This document shows, in pieces, positions 55,201 to 62,906 of a DNA stretch of 64,000 nucleotides (within the stretch, counting starts at the first letter, position 1; every line of letters begins with the position of its first letter). Origin of the DNA: Kiritimatiellota bacterium (GTDB taxonomy: Bacteria; Verrucomicrobiota; Lentisphaeria; Oligosphaerales; JAADHN01); contig JAADHN010000057.1 of assembly GCA_013151865.1 (NCBI GenBank), positions 1-64,000 of the forward strand, in the 5' to 3' direction. The translations under genes and the position numbers were made by a program. The notes beneath the pieces are model-generated. The model ran no database searches. It saw nothing but the letters and a program-made list of their open reading frames with translations, and was not told the DNA's origin.

Positions 55201-56605
55201 TGCCGTATACGGCGTCCACCCGGAAACCGTCGATGCCGGCGCTGCGCATGTAATACCGAGCCACGCCCGCCATATAGCGTTGCCAGGCGGGTCGGTTGAA
55301 ATCGAAACACCAGTAAGAGAGCGTGGACCCATCCTCTTTCTGTGCGAGCCATTCCGGGTGTTGCCGAGCCCTGGGACAATCGTTGGTCCCCCCGTGCGGC
55401 ACGATGTCCTGGAGCACGTGCATGCCAAGCCTGTGGGCCTTTTCCACGAGGGCGCGGTAGTCGGCCATGGAGCCCAATCCTTTTTGGAGTTTGTAATAGT
55501 CGCGTGGATGATAGACGCCCGAGTCTTCGATGGGCAGGACCCAAACGCTGTTGCAACCCAGATTGCGGACGGCGTCCAGCAGGGCGGTGGCGGGTTCGAA
55601 ACCGCCGAGGTCGCGAAACTGACTGCCGATGGTCCCGCCGGGATGAAACGAATAGAGCACGGCACGCTGGAACCAGGCGGAACGGTCGGGCGGCGGCACG
55701 TGGCCGAGGTCGCGGAGCAGGTCGTGAATGCGACCGAGGGCCTGCTCGCCGCTACAGCGGAGCAGCCAAATCCAGGCGTCGCCGATGTCCTGGGGCCGAC
55801 CGGGCCTCACCCAACCCTCGCTTTGGTATCCCTGGCCCACCCGGAATCCGCCCCGCGCCTCGGTAACCGACACAGACGGACGGTCCGAACGCGACGTCAG
55901 TTCGTCACTCAGCCACACCGCGCTCAAATTGCGGGAAATCTGCGCCACCAGGGCGCCGGGACTGCGGCTGGCACTCGTTTTTCGCCCTTCGATGAATTCG
56001 GCGGCCCGACGGACTCGCGGCGGCCACTGCGCCGGGAAGAAGTAGCAGGAGTCCGAGGTGACCTGGATCTGCGGGGTCCGCAGCCAAAACCCGCGCAGTT
56101 TCTCGCGGCGGCCTGCGGGTCCGTTCCAGACGATCCGCACCCAGCGCCGAATCCGAGCCCGTCGCGGGTCGAGCAGATAGTGAAACTCGATGTCCCACAC
56201 ACCGGCGCGAACGCCTGCCGTCAGCTCGCTGTCGCCGAGGGGGCGAACCTGCCGAAGCCGGGGCTTGACTCCGCTGCCTGTCAACCAACGGCTCGCGGTG
56301 CGGATATCGAAATACTGGGTGCCGCCCATGTCGCGAGCCACAGGTCCCCGATCCAGCAGAATCCGGGTGAAAGCGCCGGTTGCCGAGTCGATTTCTATCG
56401 CGAGGCGCGCGTCCCCGAACCGCCAGTTTCCCCCTCTGCGTTCAAGCGGAAGGGCCCACCCGTCGATCATCGTCACAAAGCTTGCCAGCAGCGCCGCCCG
56501 GGCTGCTGCCGCGGCCGGACCCCACACCCGGCCGAACACCGGCAAGTGACCCCGGCCTCGCGGCCGGTACTCCAACTGCGCGAGAAGTACATTTGGCGCT
56601 CGCAT
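52211..56605 (-). CDS. Giant GH13 alpha-amylase-family protein
   Basis: A 1464-aa protein. A hydrophobic stretch near 30-50 may be an export signal after a long N-region. Residues 55-300 form a beta domain. The GH13 barrel covers about 310-720: region I VLQDIVPHG, region II GFRVDAVYG with nucleophile Asp464, region III LLAEVGNSA with acid/base Glu514, and region IV HIESHD with Asp577. All three catalytic acids are present, though region I is diverged from DxxxNH. The last 700 residues are beta-rich and include a CBM-like end (GGYLLWTQELPVGAMPPG, RMWIDDVRLSR). It likely acts on alpha-glucan outside the cytoplasm. The start at 56605 is moderately supported. Confidence 0.85.
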   Translation of the reverse strand: MRAPNVLLAQLEYRPRGRGHLPVFGRVWGPAAAAARAALLASFVTMIDGWALPLERRGGNWRFGDARLAIEIDSATGAFTRILLDRGPVARDMGGTQYFDIRTASRWLTGSGVKPRLRQVRPLGDSELTAGVRAGVWDIEFHYLLDPRRARIRRWVRIVWNGPAGRREKLRGFWLRTPQIQVTSDSCYFFPAQWPPRVRRAAEFIEGRKTSASRSPGALVAQISRNLSAVWLSDELTSRSDRPSVSVTEARGGFRVGQGYQSEGWVRPGRPQDIGDAWIWLLRCSGEQALGRIHDLLRDLGHVPPPDRSAWFQRAVLYSFHPGGTIGSQFRDLGGFEPATALLDAVRNLGCNSVWVLPIEDSGVYHPRDYYKLQKGLGSMADYRALVEKAHRLGMHVLQDIVPHGGTNDCPRARQHPEWLAQKEDGSTLSYWCFDFNRPAWQRYMAGVARYYMRSAGIDGFRVDAVYGSKIANWDPEIPYARASFARLQGGLHMLGAIRAAVKSVKSDAGLLAEVGNSAHGSVSDAVYDFTLCYTVLHDLRRRSSAVAVPDLERWLHEQDRAQAPGLIRLRHIESHDSLRSLLWYGVGPQRALMAFAAWIRGMPLVYHEMANGSSAVFRRIFRIRNALPELNGGTMNTTAVRAPKGVFTCLRRTAQTASVVAVNLNPKPAEGVAVIAWDALPAGLRSRPVRVLDAWRNLPVDPLQRTSPRELQLPVSLPPFGFTVLALRRDSPPSVPLEPDRWASRPATPSLSAPPENAVALSGTAWRLWVDRTTGLPARLDRNATAVLGRADLVLDPAVRAAAGSCGLRTGERELRAERGFGKRRLTITYRAAAAGPEIRARWTGVDPAPSYAALYWPVFKARRWYAACAEGVFEDAYRVRHLATDGVIGSIYWRPQGTATVWDSLLHPLGTQPAAGRVGALAGTGAESVAFEFFDGPARPVRVRWLDRVGDDHRLAILATWDDPDTTDLLPAPVNEIAWRIRFGTVPTAPVLVVPVLGRVAPEPPAVGGELAPGIRIEPAVGGWLVSTPHYRLRLSKSGMITALGRPGRSNAVPPVAEAADLYTDAGFSAKNIRYAAANEVEAAAFFRAMPDGTVRLRFTGRPRGSQRFDLIPTPLQYIVDYALAPDAPGFRLTCAVKPEAGPRGARAFLSWCIAVPGAQRFTFLRNGRPAASGNVGDGARRAFESRDLPTAGLPDVVRLQGEDGHVLFALTDLRSGGARPVGNAFVRGGRFFLAWYDGTPDPGGVGEWSWFTAMIALGGARCDPLGPPTCELRNVPARASRPLLRSPGFERSASGLPVFLERGIVLPGIHAPRVWQAPHIGGRLVTDVVHGGRVAAFVENNTGGYLLWTQELPVGAMPPGSRWRLSAWVRGENIVRGTPAWKVGTVRFTMVVDGKVRYVSCRGLTGTFDWRPAGIEATLPRGVQKVMVQLGLNGSRGRMWIDDVRLSRLPPGPVVPGRADR

Positions 56606-57022
56606 GGCCTCTGTTTTCTCCGCTCGGTCGGGGGTCGTGCCGCCAGAACTCGCGTGCCCGCACCGGCGCCAAAGTTTGTGCAAAGACCGGGGCCCGGCAA
56701 CGAATCGCGCGAAGCAAATGCGCGTATCTCGATTTGCGCTGTGCGACCCCCTGAACCCGGCGGTTTCCGTTCGGAGGTCTGTAACGCTGAACGCCCTGTT
56801 TCAGCGCCGTTCCCGTGTTCGGACTCGTTTGCTGGGGCCGTGCTCGTACTGGATTTGCTCCAGGACGCTGGTTCACTTCGAGCACACGGCAGCGAAAAAA
56901 AGCGTCTCACCATAGGGATTCAGTGAGTTCGGGGGTCCGATCACTCCGGGTCTCCCGCGGCAGGCTGGAGTGAAACACCCGAAGGAAGTGAGCGAACGGC
57001 AAGGCGGCCAGGCGTGAGTTGC
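56606..57022. other. Intergenic region; possible weak terminator
   Basis: 417 bp between two minus-strand genes. On the minus strand a 5-bp stem (CTCAC/GTGAG, 56905-56926) is followed by seven T (56895-56901), a weak terminator candidate for the kinase. A 7-bp dyad TCACTCC/GGAGTGA spans 56941-56973. I see no gene. Confidence 0.35.
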
Positions 57023-59491
57023 TTACCGTGGGCCGGGTTTGCGAAGCGTCTCGGTAGCCATCGCTTTTTCAACGGCCAATCTGAGTTCCGTGCTGCCGAA
57101 CGGCTTCTGCAGGACGCCCACGGCGCCCATGTCGAGCAGGCCCTGGACGTCCTCGCCCAAGGTATATCCGGTACAGAGCAGGACCCGCGCCGAGGGATTG
57201 ATCGCACGCATCTTGTTGAACGTTTCGCGCCCGCCCATTTTGCGCATGATCATGTCGAGAATAACCAAATCGATGTCCTGCCAGTGGCCGCGGTAGTACT
57301 CGACGCCCGTAACACCGTCCTCACGAAGTTCGACGGTATACCCGAGCTGCTCGAGGAACTGCTTGCCCACGGTACGAATCTGGACGTCGTCGTCGACGAA
57401 AAGGATATGGCCCTTCTTCTCACGCTGCACAGGCCGCTGGGCGGCCGCGCCCCCCCGGGGCTGCGCAGGGGAGGGGGCAGCAGACGCCGATTCGGCGGCT
57501 TTGGACCGATAGGCGCCCACGGGCGCAACCGGGAGGAAGACAGTGAAAATGCTTCCCTGGCCGGGTTCGCTCTCGACGGTGATCGCCCCTTCGTGATTTC
57601 GAACTGTGCCGTAGACCGCGGCCAGTCCCATGCCGCGGCCCTGCCCCACCCGCTTCGTGCTGAAAAAGGGCTCGAAAATGCGCTTTTGGATCGGCTTGTC
57701 GATCCCCACACCGGTATCGGCCACCGTCACCGCGATGTAACTGCCCGGCTTGATGTCGCACGTTTCGAGCGGATGCTCGTTCAGCCACGCCTCGTCGATC
57801 TGACGAATCTCCGTCGTGATGGTCAACGCACCGCCGACCGGCATCGCTTCGAAGGCGTTGACGGCCAGGTTGCGGATGGCGTCGCGAACCTGCCGCGGAT
57901 CGCCGAGTATAATGGACGGGTCCGCCTTGAGCGAGGTATGGACGCCGATGCGTGGATCCAGGTTCTTGGAGAGGTTGTCGAGGACTTCGGTAATGACCTC
58001 GTGAAGATCGAAAGGCACGGTTTGGAAACGTCCGCGCCGAGCAAAAGCGAGGAGCTGACCGTTCAAGTTCGCAGCATCCATCGCACCTTGGGTAATGGCT
58101 TCGGCATACGCCACGCACTCGGGGTCGTCCCCGACTTTGTTCCGAAGCAGTTCGGCATATCCCATGATGCCCGCCAACATATTATTGAAGTCATGGGCTA
58201 TGCCGCCGGAAAGTTGCCCGATCGCCTCCATTTTTTGGGAGAAACCCCGTTGCTCCAAGCGGGCGTACTCTTCGGTCATGTCCCGAAAAACCACCACCAC
58301 GCCGATGATGTTTCCGGCCTTGTCGCGAATCGGTGCGCCGCTGTCGGCGATCTGGTGTTCGGTCCCGTCGCGGGCAATCAGGACGGTATGGTTTGCGAGG
58401 CCGACCGACCGGCCTTCTCGGTAGACCTTGGCAACGGGGTTCTCAGCCGGCCGTCGCGTTTCCTGGTTGATAATTCGGTAGACCTCGCTCATTTCTTTGC
58501 CGCGGGCCTCATGAATGTGCCAACCGGTCAAACCTTCAGCCCGCTCGTTCATCCAGTCGACCTGCCCCTCGTAATCGGCGACGATCACGCCGTCTCCTAT
58601 GGCGTTCAGGGTGTAGGTGAGTGTTTCCTCGCTTTCCCGAAGATTGTCCACCCGGTTCTTGTAGGCGGTCACATCGGTCGACACGCAAAGGACCGCATCG
58701 GCCCCGGGGAGAGGAATCCGGGTCGTCTGCAACCAAACGACCATGCCGTCGAGCCGGGTCACGGGTTCTTGGGGCGTGAAGAGTAGCTGGCCGCTATCGA
58801 TGACTTGACGGTCGTTCGCCATAAGCTGCACGACTTCGTCCGCGTCTTCGTGAATGTCGGCAAGTCGGGCGCCGGTGATCTTGTCCAAAGAAACGCCGAA
58901 GAGTGTCGCCGCGGCTTGGTTTGCCAAGAGGAAGCGCCCGGACCGGTCCCGGGTGCAAATCACCTCTGGAGCCAAATCGAGCAAGGTGCGTGCGTCCCTG
59001 GCCAGGGTCCGTCCCTTGAACCAGCGAATGCCCTTCCAAAGGAGCAGGCCAGCCAGAACCACGGCGACAATCACTCCTCCCCAAAGCAACACGTCCGCAC
59101 CTCCACTTCCGACGTTTCGATTTGGTCCGGGGGGCACCTCCGCATAAACCTCATCGCTCCCCTTGAAAAGGTACTTGATGGCATCGAGCCATGGCCCGAA
59201 ACCGGCACGCAAACGAGGGAAGCAGGAAAACAGGAGCGCAGGCCCTGCAGACGACATCGGCGTCCCGGTGAAAAACGCCGACAGCACTTCCGGGCCCCGA
59301 GCCGGTGGCGACAGCCGCTCGGACCGACTTGCCCGGACTGCAGCCTGCCCCGAACACTCCGTGACGGATAACGACGCGAGACCTGCAAGAACAAGCCAGG
59401 CAAAAAAGAAAGCGCCGCAACGCCTGAGCCGACCCGCAAGAGCGGGACCGGGCGGCGGTGGCGCCGTCTGTTTCAAGCTGTCTGCCGACAT
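57023..59491 (-). CDS. Membrane hybrid histidine kinase (PAS-PAS-HisKA-HATPase-REC)
   Basis: An 822-aa kinase. Helices near 26-44 (FFFAWLVLAGLASL) and 133-153 (VLLWGGVIVAVVLAGLLLWKG) bracket a short periplasmic region of about 90 residues. Two PAS domains follow (about 165-285, LDLAPEVICTRDRSGRFLLA; about 295-415, NAIGDGVIVADYEGQVDWMN). HisKA has its His in GGIAHDFNNMLAGIMGY; HATPase motifs are IRNLAVNAFEAM, DTGVGID and GRGMGLAAVYGTVRNHEG. The C-terminal receiver has Asp in LVILDMIMRKMGG and Lys in VLQKPFGS. The LDMIMRKMGG segment departs from the usual D-x-x-M-P-x-M-D-G, with Arg for Pro. No partner regulator is adjacent. Confidence 0.92.
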   Translation of the reverse strand: MSADSLKQTAPPPPGPALAGRLRRCGAFFFAWLVLAGLASLSVTECSGQAAVRASRSERLSPPARGPEVLSAFFTGTPMSSAGPALLFSCFPRLRAGFGPWLDAIKYLFKGSDEVYAEVPPGPNRNVGSGGADVLLWGGVIVAVVLAGLLLWKGIRWFKGRTLARDARTLLDLAPEVICTRDRSGRFLLANQAAATLFGVSLDKITGARLADIHEDADEVVQLMANDRQVIDSGQLLFTPQEPVTRLDGMVVWLQTTRIPLPGADAVLCVSTDVTAYKNRVDNLRESEETLTYTLNAIGDGVIVADYEGQVDWMNERAEGLTGWHIHEARGKEMSEVYRIINQETRRPAENPVAKVYREGRSVGLANHTVLIARDGTEHQIADSGAPIRDKAGNIIGVVVVFRDMTEEYARLEQRGFSQKMEAIGQLSGGIAHDFNNMLAGIMGYAELLRNKVGDDPECVAYAEAITQGAMDAANLNGQLLAFARRGRFQTVPFDLHEVITEVLDNLSKNLDPRIGVHTSLKADPSIILGDPRQVRDAIRNLAVNAFEAMPVGGALTITTEIRQIDEAWLNEHPLETCDIKPGSYIAVTVADTGVGIDKPIQKRIFEPFFSTKRVGQGRGMGLAAVYGTVRNHEGAITVESEPGQGSIFTVFLPVAPVGAYRSKAAESASAAPSPAQPRGGAAAQRPVQREKKGHILFVDDDVQIRTVGKQFLEQLGYTVELREDGVTGVEYYRGHWQDIDLVILDMIMRKMGGRETFNKMRAINPSARVLLCTGYTLGEDVQGLLDMGAVGVLQKPFGSTELRLAVEKAMATETLRKPGPR

Positions 59492-59765
59492 GCCTTCTTC
59501 CCCGGCTCGCGTAATGAACCCCCGACTGCCCCGATTCGGCGCACCATGCAAGATCTGCCTTCCAGGCAATCCATGCACGCGCTTCGGCGCGGACACCGGC
59601 CGCCCCCCTCGAATCAGACCAACGCCGCCACCGAAAGTCGCCTCATTCCGCCCGGAGATGCTGGAGAGCGTTTCCGGGGTCGCCTCTCACCCCAAGCCCA
59701 GCCGCCAATGCGTTCATTGTCCCGCAAATCCCGGAGAATATGGGCGGGGCTCACATTTGATTCAT

Positions 59766-59794
59766 ACAATACAGTCGGCAAATGACGGCGTCAA
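59766..59794 (-). promoter_or_regulatory. Candidate promoter of the membrane hybrid kinase
   Basis: TTGACG (59789-59794) and TATTGT (59766-59771) on the minus strand, with a 17-bp spacer ending in TG (extended -10). The leader would be about 270 nt. The remaining bases of the 428-bp gap between the kinase and the peptidase show no gene. Confidence 0.55.
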
Positions 59795-59919
59795 GCGGCA
59801 TGTGGAGGAGCAAACGCAACCGCGACACAGAAAGAACGGCCCCGACCCGCGGGGCACGAGCCCCCGCAACGCCCTCCGTGAGACGCAGGCAAACGCCGAC
59901 GGACACGACAGCCCCCTTT

Positions 59920-61608
59920 TCATGGAACGATGGCACCGGTCTCGAGAAGCAGGAAGAGCGTGAGTACTTCGACCCCGGCTTGGAGTTCCTCGGTGCGAAT
60001 GTGCTCCTGGTCCGAGTGCGCGTAACGCAGGCGACCGGGCCCCATGGTCAGGACCGGAAGGCCGGGCTGCAGACAGGCGAACAAGCGTGCGTCGCATGAG
60101 ACTGTCCAACCGGAAACCGGGGCTTCGGGGTCCCGAAGGCCGAGGCACGTCGAGGCACGGATCCCGTTTCGAACTGTATCGGACCCCGGATCGCCGTCAA
60201 AAGCCGCGTTGTGCAGTTTGTCGAAGGTGATTCGTGCCGAGGCCGCTTCGGCCCCTGTCCCGATTTCCGCGATAAAACGCCGGATCCCGACGGCCACGGC
60301 CTCTTTCATGCGGGCAGTGACTTCTTCAATGGAGTGTGTGGGGACGAACCCCTGCCCTCCCTCGAGATTCAATTCGCCGTCCAAAGAATCGTCCGGGAGC
60401 CGAATATCGAGATCGGGAAACTCGGACCGAACCCCCGCGAGCGCCCGAATCACCCACGCAGCTTTGGTGATGGCGCAATCGTTCTCGAGGATCGATCCCA
60501 TGTGCCCGGTCGCACCCCACACCTCGATGACGAAACGGCCCCTGGTTCCGTCGATGGCCAGATGCCGGGCGACCTTGGGCTTGCCGCTCTCCGGGTCCGT
60601 TGCCCGTGTCTTGTCCCCGTACCGGGCCGTGTATCGCTCAAGCGCAGTTCGAATTCGACTGTTCAGCACCTCGCGGCCAAGCCCTTTCGCCGCGACGAGG
60701 AATTTCACATAGCCGTTGATCCGACTCGGGTGCTCCCCGAAGGACTGCAGGATCCCGTGGGAAGTCTGGACCGGACGTTGTGGGAAAAGGGGATGGTCGC
60801 TCTCCGCCTTGATGCGAGCGCCCTCCTCCTCGAGGGCAAGGACGCAGCGGGCGGCCGCTTCCAGCTTGGAGACCCCGTGCGTCCGAATGGTTGCCTTGTA
60901 CCACACGGCCCCGCGATTGGCAGGATGCAGGTCGTTCCCCGTACATTCCAGGACGGCGATGGACTGGTAGCGGCCGCGCAACTCGGCATCCATGGCCAGA
61001 GAAAGCGACCCGTTTCCACCCGTTTCCTCGTCCGTCACGAACATGAACAGGACCGATTGATTCAACGCCAGACCTTCTTCCTGTTCGAGTCGGTGCAAGA
61101 GACGCGCGGCCCCAATCATGCTGACGATCCCGCTCTTGTCGTCACATGCCCCACGCCCGAACACCGTGTCGCCCCGAACGTCGGGCGGGAAATAGGGATG
61201 GACCACGTCGATGTGCGCATTGACGGCGGTGGGACGACCTCTCTCGGGTGCAAACCCGGCGCCCGGCAATGCACATAGCAGGTTTCCCCTTCCGCGGTAG
61301 GCATCTTCCACCGAGAGCCCTTCCGGATGTTCCGGACTCTGCGTGTAATAGAGCTTCGAGAAATGGGGACTGCGGGTGATTTCGGCCGAGACGGGGCGGC
61401 ATTCCAACGATGCCGAGGGCGCACCCGCCATTTCCCGCCGGATGATGTCATAGACCGCTTTTTCGCGTTCGGCAAGGTCGTCGATGTTGGGCCCGGGGGT
61501 GGTGTCCACGCTGCAAAGTTCTACCAGCAAGTCCCGCATCCAGACTTGGAACACATTGGACTCGACTTCGTTACGGACCCAGGCGCCCAACTCCGGTAAT
61601 GTATTCAT
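59920..61608 (-). CDS. M20-family metallopeptidase / deacylase
   Basis: A 562-aa co-catalytic zinc hydrolase of the ArgE/DapE/PepT class. Metal ligands and catalytic residues are His132 and Asp134 (NAHIDVVHPY), Asp156 (GRGACDDKSG), and Glu194-Glu195 (VTDEETGGNG), with a C-terminal His in RYAHSDQEHIR. It is longer than the usual 370-410 aa, with insertions around 60-110 and in the lid domain (240-420), closer to the PVC and archaeal acetylornithine-deacetylase-like proteins. No signal peptide is seen, so it is probably cytosolic. AGGAGG eight bases upstream fixes the ATG at 61608. It stands alone; the substrate is unknown. Confidence 0.9.
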   Translation of the reverse strand: MNTLPELGAWVRNEVESNVFQVWMRDLLVELCSVDTTPGPNIDDLAEREKAVYDIIRREMAGAPSASLECRPVSAEITRSPHFSKLYYTQSPEHPEGLSVEDAYRGRGNLLCALPGAGFAPERGRPTAVNAHIDVVHPYFPPDVRGDTVFGRGACDDKSGIVSMIGAARLLHRLEQEEGLALNQSVLFMFVTDEETGGNGSLSLAMDAELRGRYQSIAVLECTGNDLHPANRGAVWYKATIRTHGVSKLEAAARCVLALEEEGARIKAESDHPLFPQRPVQTSHGILQSFGEHPSRINGYVKFLVAAKGLGREVLNSRIRTALERYTARYGDKTRATDPESGKPKVARHLAIDGTRGRFVIEVWGATGHMGSILENDCAITKAAWVIRALAGVRSEFPDLDIRLPDDSLDGELNLEGGQGFVPTHSIEEVTARMKEAVAVGIRRFIAEIGTGAEAASARITFDKLHNAAFDGDPGSDTVRNGIRASTCLGLRDPEAPVSGWTVSCDARLFACLQPGLPVLTMGPGRLRYAHSDQEHIRTEELQAGVEVLTLFLLLETGAIVP

Positions 61609-61706
61609 TCCATTGTCCTCCTGTCGTTCGCCAAACGCTGCCGGGAGGGCGACGGCCCAACACCCGCGGCGCGACTTGCTGAACCGGCGCGGCGGCTTTC
61701 TATCAA

Positions 61707-61744
61707 GAGCCCGTCGCAGGTTGCGTTCAACCTGCGACGGGCTC
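61707..61744. promoter_or_regulatory. Perfect 17-bp palindrome next to the M20 promoter
   Basis: GAGCCCGTCGCAGGTTG (61707-61723) and its exact reverse complement (61728-61744) surround a 4-base centre. It directly abuts the -10 element at 61745-61750, so it is either an operator or a 5'-end hairpin of the M20 transcript. No T-tract follows, and both flanking genes start rather than end here, so a terminator is unlikely. Confidence 0.6.
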
Positions 61745-61772
61745 AATCTAGCGGGAGCCATCTGAACTGCAA
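61745..61772 (-). promoter_or_regulatory. Candidate promoter of the M20 gene
   Basis: TTGCAG (61767-61772) and TAGATT (61745-61750) on the minus strand, with a 16-bp spacer, immediately upstream of the palindrome. Confidence 0.45.
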
Positions 61773-61834
61773 CCGGTGACAGACGGGTCTCCAAGGCCCA
61801 GACTCCCGGGCGAAAGAAATCGCGGACATGTCGG

Positions 61835-61863
61835 TTGTTTTCCGGCGTCGTGCGGCGTATTGT
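61835..61863 (+). promoter_or_regulatory. Candidate promoter of the exonuclease gene
   Basis: TTGTTT (61835-61840) and TATTGT (61858-61863) with a 17-bp spacer, about 100 bp before the exonuclease ATG. Confidence 0.45.
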
Positions 61864-61965
61864 CTGCGCAGACCGTGCGCCGGTCTTGGCGACGACGGCA
61901 CTTCCCGCCCCTCCTGAAACAATCGGCCATGACGGGAGAATATCGGAACAGCGGAGAGTATGCGG

Positions 61966-62871
61966 ATGAACGACGATGGAGATTCACGGGTGCTGCTCAT
62001 CGACGGATACGGGCAAATCTATCGGGCGTTCTACGCAATCCGAGAACTCAGCAACCGGCGGGGCGATCCGACGAATGCCCTTTTCGGCGTCGCCCGATTC
62101 CTGGCGGCCCTGGAAAAACAGGCTCCACACCAGTATGGGGCGTTCGTCTTGGATCGGGGCAAACCGGAGGCACGCCTCGCCTTGCTGCCTGAATACAAGG
62201 CGACTCGACCGCCCATGCCCGAAGCGCTGCTCCGTCAGTTGCCCGCAATTCGTGAATGGATCACGGCCTCGGGCTGGCTGGTCATGGAAAAAGAGGGCTG
62301 GGAAGCGGACGACCTCATGGCTGCAGCGGCCTGCGCTCTGCGCGACGACCACGAAGTATGGCTCGTTTCCCGGGACAAGGATTTGGCCCAGGTCGTCGGC
62401 GGCAACGTGGTTCAGATCGTGCCGGGGAACAAGGGACGCCTGGAGCGGTGGGGAATCGCGGAAGTCGAGGCCAAGTTCGGCGTGCCGCCGGCCTCTCTCG
62501 CCGACTATCTGGCCTTGGTCGGAGACGCGTCCGACAATATCCCCGGGGTCCCGGGCGTCGGGGCAAAAACCGCGGCCGTACTCCTCCAACGATACAACAA
62601 CATCGACAATCTTCTGGCCCACCTCGACGAGGTCGAACCCGCCCGGCTGCGGGACAAGCTGGGCCAGGCAAAAGACCTCCTGATCCGAAACCGCAAGCTG
62701 GTGACACTCAAACAAGAGTTGCCGCCGGACTGGCCCGGACCGGCCGGACTGAAGCGACGGCCGCCGGACTGGGATGAACTCCTGGGGATTTGCGAGGAAA
62801 ACGACCTGCACTCACTTCGCAAGGAGCTGATCGCGCGCCGGGACGCTTTCCGGAGTCCGTCCTTGTTCTGA
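61966..62871 (+). CDS. Stand-alone 5'-3' exonuclease (PolA N-terminal type)
   Basis: A 301-aa FEN-like 5' nuclease. Conserved acidic sites are Asp in VLLIDGYGQIYRAFYA, the EADDLMAAA pair, SRDKDLAQVV, and the helix-hairpin-helix GDASDNIPGVPGVGAKTA. These match the N-terminal domain of DNA polymerase I, here without a polymerase domain. It would remove 5' flaps and RNA primers. The ATG at 61966 has GGAGAG seven bases upstream and is preferred to 61960. Whether a separate PolA exists cannot be seen. It is convergent with the DUF4388 gene. Confidence 0.92.
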   Translation: MNDDGDSRVLLIDGYGQIYRAFYAIRELSNRRGDPTNALFGVARFLAALEKQAPHQYGAFVLDRGKPEARLALLPEYKATRPPMPEALLRQLPAIREWITASGWLVMEKEGWEADDLMAAAACALRDDHEVWLVSRDKDLAQVVGGNVVQIVPGNKGRLERWGIAEVEAKFGVPPASLADYLALVGDASDNIPGVPGVGAKTAAVLLQRYNNIDNLLAHLDEVEPARLRDKLGQAKDLLIRNRKLVTLKQELPPDWPGPAGLKRRPPDWDELLGICEENDLHSLRKELIARRDAFRSPSLF

Positions 62872-62906
62872 CGCGTGGGAGGGTGCGAAAAAAGAGGCGA
62901 ATGGGG

